Shown piece by piece: positions 4,961 through 5,371 of a stretch of 5,371 nt of DNA. The notes beneath the pieces were generated by a model that did not search any database, was not told the DNA's origin, and saw nothing but the letters and a program-made list of their open reading frames with translations. The first letter of the stretch is position 1. Every line of letters begins with the position of its first letter. The position numbers were made by a program, and so were the translations under genes. The stretch spans positions 1-5,371 of the forward strand of contig JAJYFW010000161.1 of the NCBI GenBank assembly GCA_021785335.1, given 5' to 3'. Source of the DNA: Pseudomonadota bacterium (GTDB lineage: Bacteria > Pseudomonadota > Alphaproteobacteria > Acetobacterales > Acetobacteraceae).

Positions 4961-5371
4961 TTACGCGAGCACCCTGGCCGCGTCGATGAAGGCGGCGAAA
5001 CCCTGTTCGACGATGGAACGATCGAGCCCGTCGGTGATGAAGACGAGGCGGCTCCTGCGGTCGTCTCCCGCTGGCCAGGCGTCGAGCAGCACGGGTTCGT
5101 GGAAGACGTGCTGCACGCCGTGGATGGCGACCGGCCGGTCCTGGCCGATGAGGTTCAGGATGCCCTTGACGCGCAGCATGCGCTCGCCCTGGGTGCCGAT
5201 CATCATTTCGAGGCAGGTGCCGACGCCCTGCCAGGGAAGCGGCTCGTCCCAGGTGAGGCAGAAGCTCTGGATGCGGCCCCCCTGCAGATCATGGGCCGGG
5301 ACGCGGCGGGAGAGGGCGCTTTCGCGCAGCCACGCTGCGACGTCGGCGTGTTTGCCGGTGGCGTCGAAGAG
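4961..5371 (-). CDS. CobW/COG0523 family GTPase, C-terminal part (partial)
   Basis: Only the last 136 residues are in the window; the frame is open to the right edge, and the GTPase domain with its P-loop and CxCC metal motif lies outside. The visible part is the CobW C-terminal domain. It runs from LFDATGKHADVAAWL through IQSFCLTWDEPLPW and ERMLRVKGILNLIG to IHGVQHVFHEP, WPAGDDRRSRLVFIT and a closing helix. The VKG, HGVQH and SRLVFIT blocks are very typical of the family. Family members are GTP-dependent metal chaperones or insertases, for zinc (ZNG1-like), cobalt (CobW) or other metals; which metal cannot be told from this fragment. It ends with TAA 4961-4963, 9 bp before the GNAT gene, and is the first visible gene of the minus-strand operon. 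An internal ATG at 5206 is not the start, because family-conserved sequence continues upstream of it. Confidence 0.93.
   Translation of the reverse strand, partial: LFDATGKHADVAAWLRESALSRRVPAHDLQGGRIQSFCLTWDEPLPWQGVGTCLEMMIGTQGERMLRVKGILNLIGQDRPVAIHGVQHVFHEPVLLDAWPAGDDRRSRLVFITDGLDRSIVEQGFAAFIDAARVLA

Noticed and set aside
1..5371. Mobile elements, CRISPR, tRNA/rRNA, defence or phage genes
   Set aside because: No repeat arrays, transposase or integrase motifs, tRNA-like folds or phage proteins were found, and composition looks even across the window.

Overview
The window is gene-dense, very GC-rich DNA with strong G/C bias at third codon positions, ATGA-type overlaps and protein families that together suggest an alphaproteobacterium, plausibly Rhodospirillales/Acetobacteraceae. 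That placement is inferred from gene content and composition, not from a marker gene. No RNA gene, mobile element, CRISPR array or integration site is visible, and no stretch longer than about 80 bases lacks a gene.

Layout: bases 1-73 hold the possible end of an upstream plus-strand gene and a small GC-rich hairpin. Bases 74-1054 (+) encode a Gfo/Idh/MocA-family NAD(P)-dependent oxidoreductase. All the rest reads on the minus strand as one apparent operon. In transcription order it is: the C-terminal part of a CobW-family GTPase/metallochaperone (runs off the right edge), a GNAT acetyltransferase, a nitrilase-superfamily carbon-nitrogen hydrolase, lpxB (lipid A disaccharide synthase), a short PAPS-type sulfotransferase, and a PagL-type lipid A 3-O-deacylase. 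Gaps are 9 bp, 1 bp, a 4-bp overlap, 40 bp and 80 bp. The oxidoreductase and the pagL-like gene converge tail to tail with only 12 bp between stops.

How the genes fit together: LpxB makes the lipid A disaccharide at the inner membrane. The PagL-like protein, with a signal peptide and all three catalytic residues, would trim the 3-O-acyl chain of finished lipid A in the outer membrane. The Gfo/Idh/MocA enzyme belongs to a family that includes the UDP-GlcNAc 3-dehydrogenase GnnA, and such genes often lie beside lpx genes. The sulfotransferase may modify a surface glycolipid, but its substrate cannot be read from sequence. The GNAT and nitrilase genes look like the two halves of a protein that is fused in some other bacteria (YhcX type). 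The window is therefore mostly an envelope/lipid A locus downstream of a GNAT-nitrilase pair and a metal-handling GTPase. I found no clear evidence of a wholly new system. The most interesting points are the lpxB-sulfotransferase-pagL grouping, the apparent conflict between a GnnA-like role and a 3-O-deacylase, and the split GNAT/nitrilase pair.
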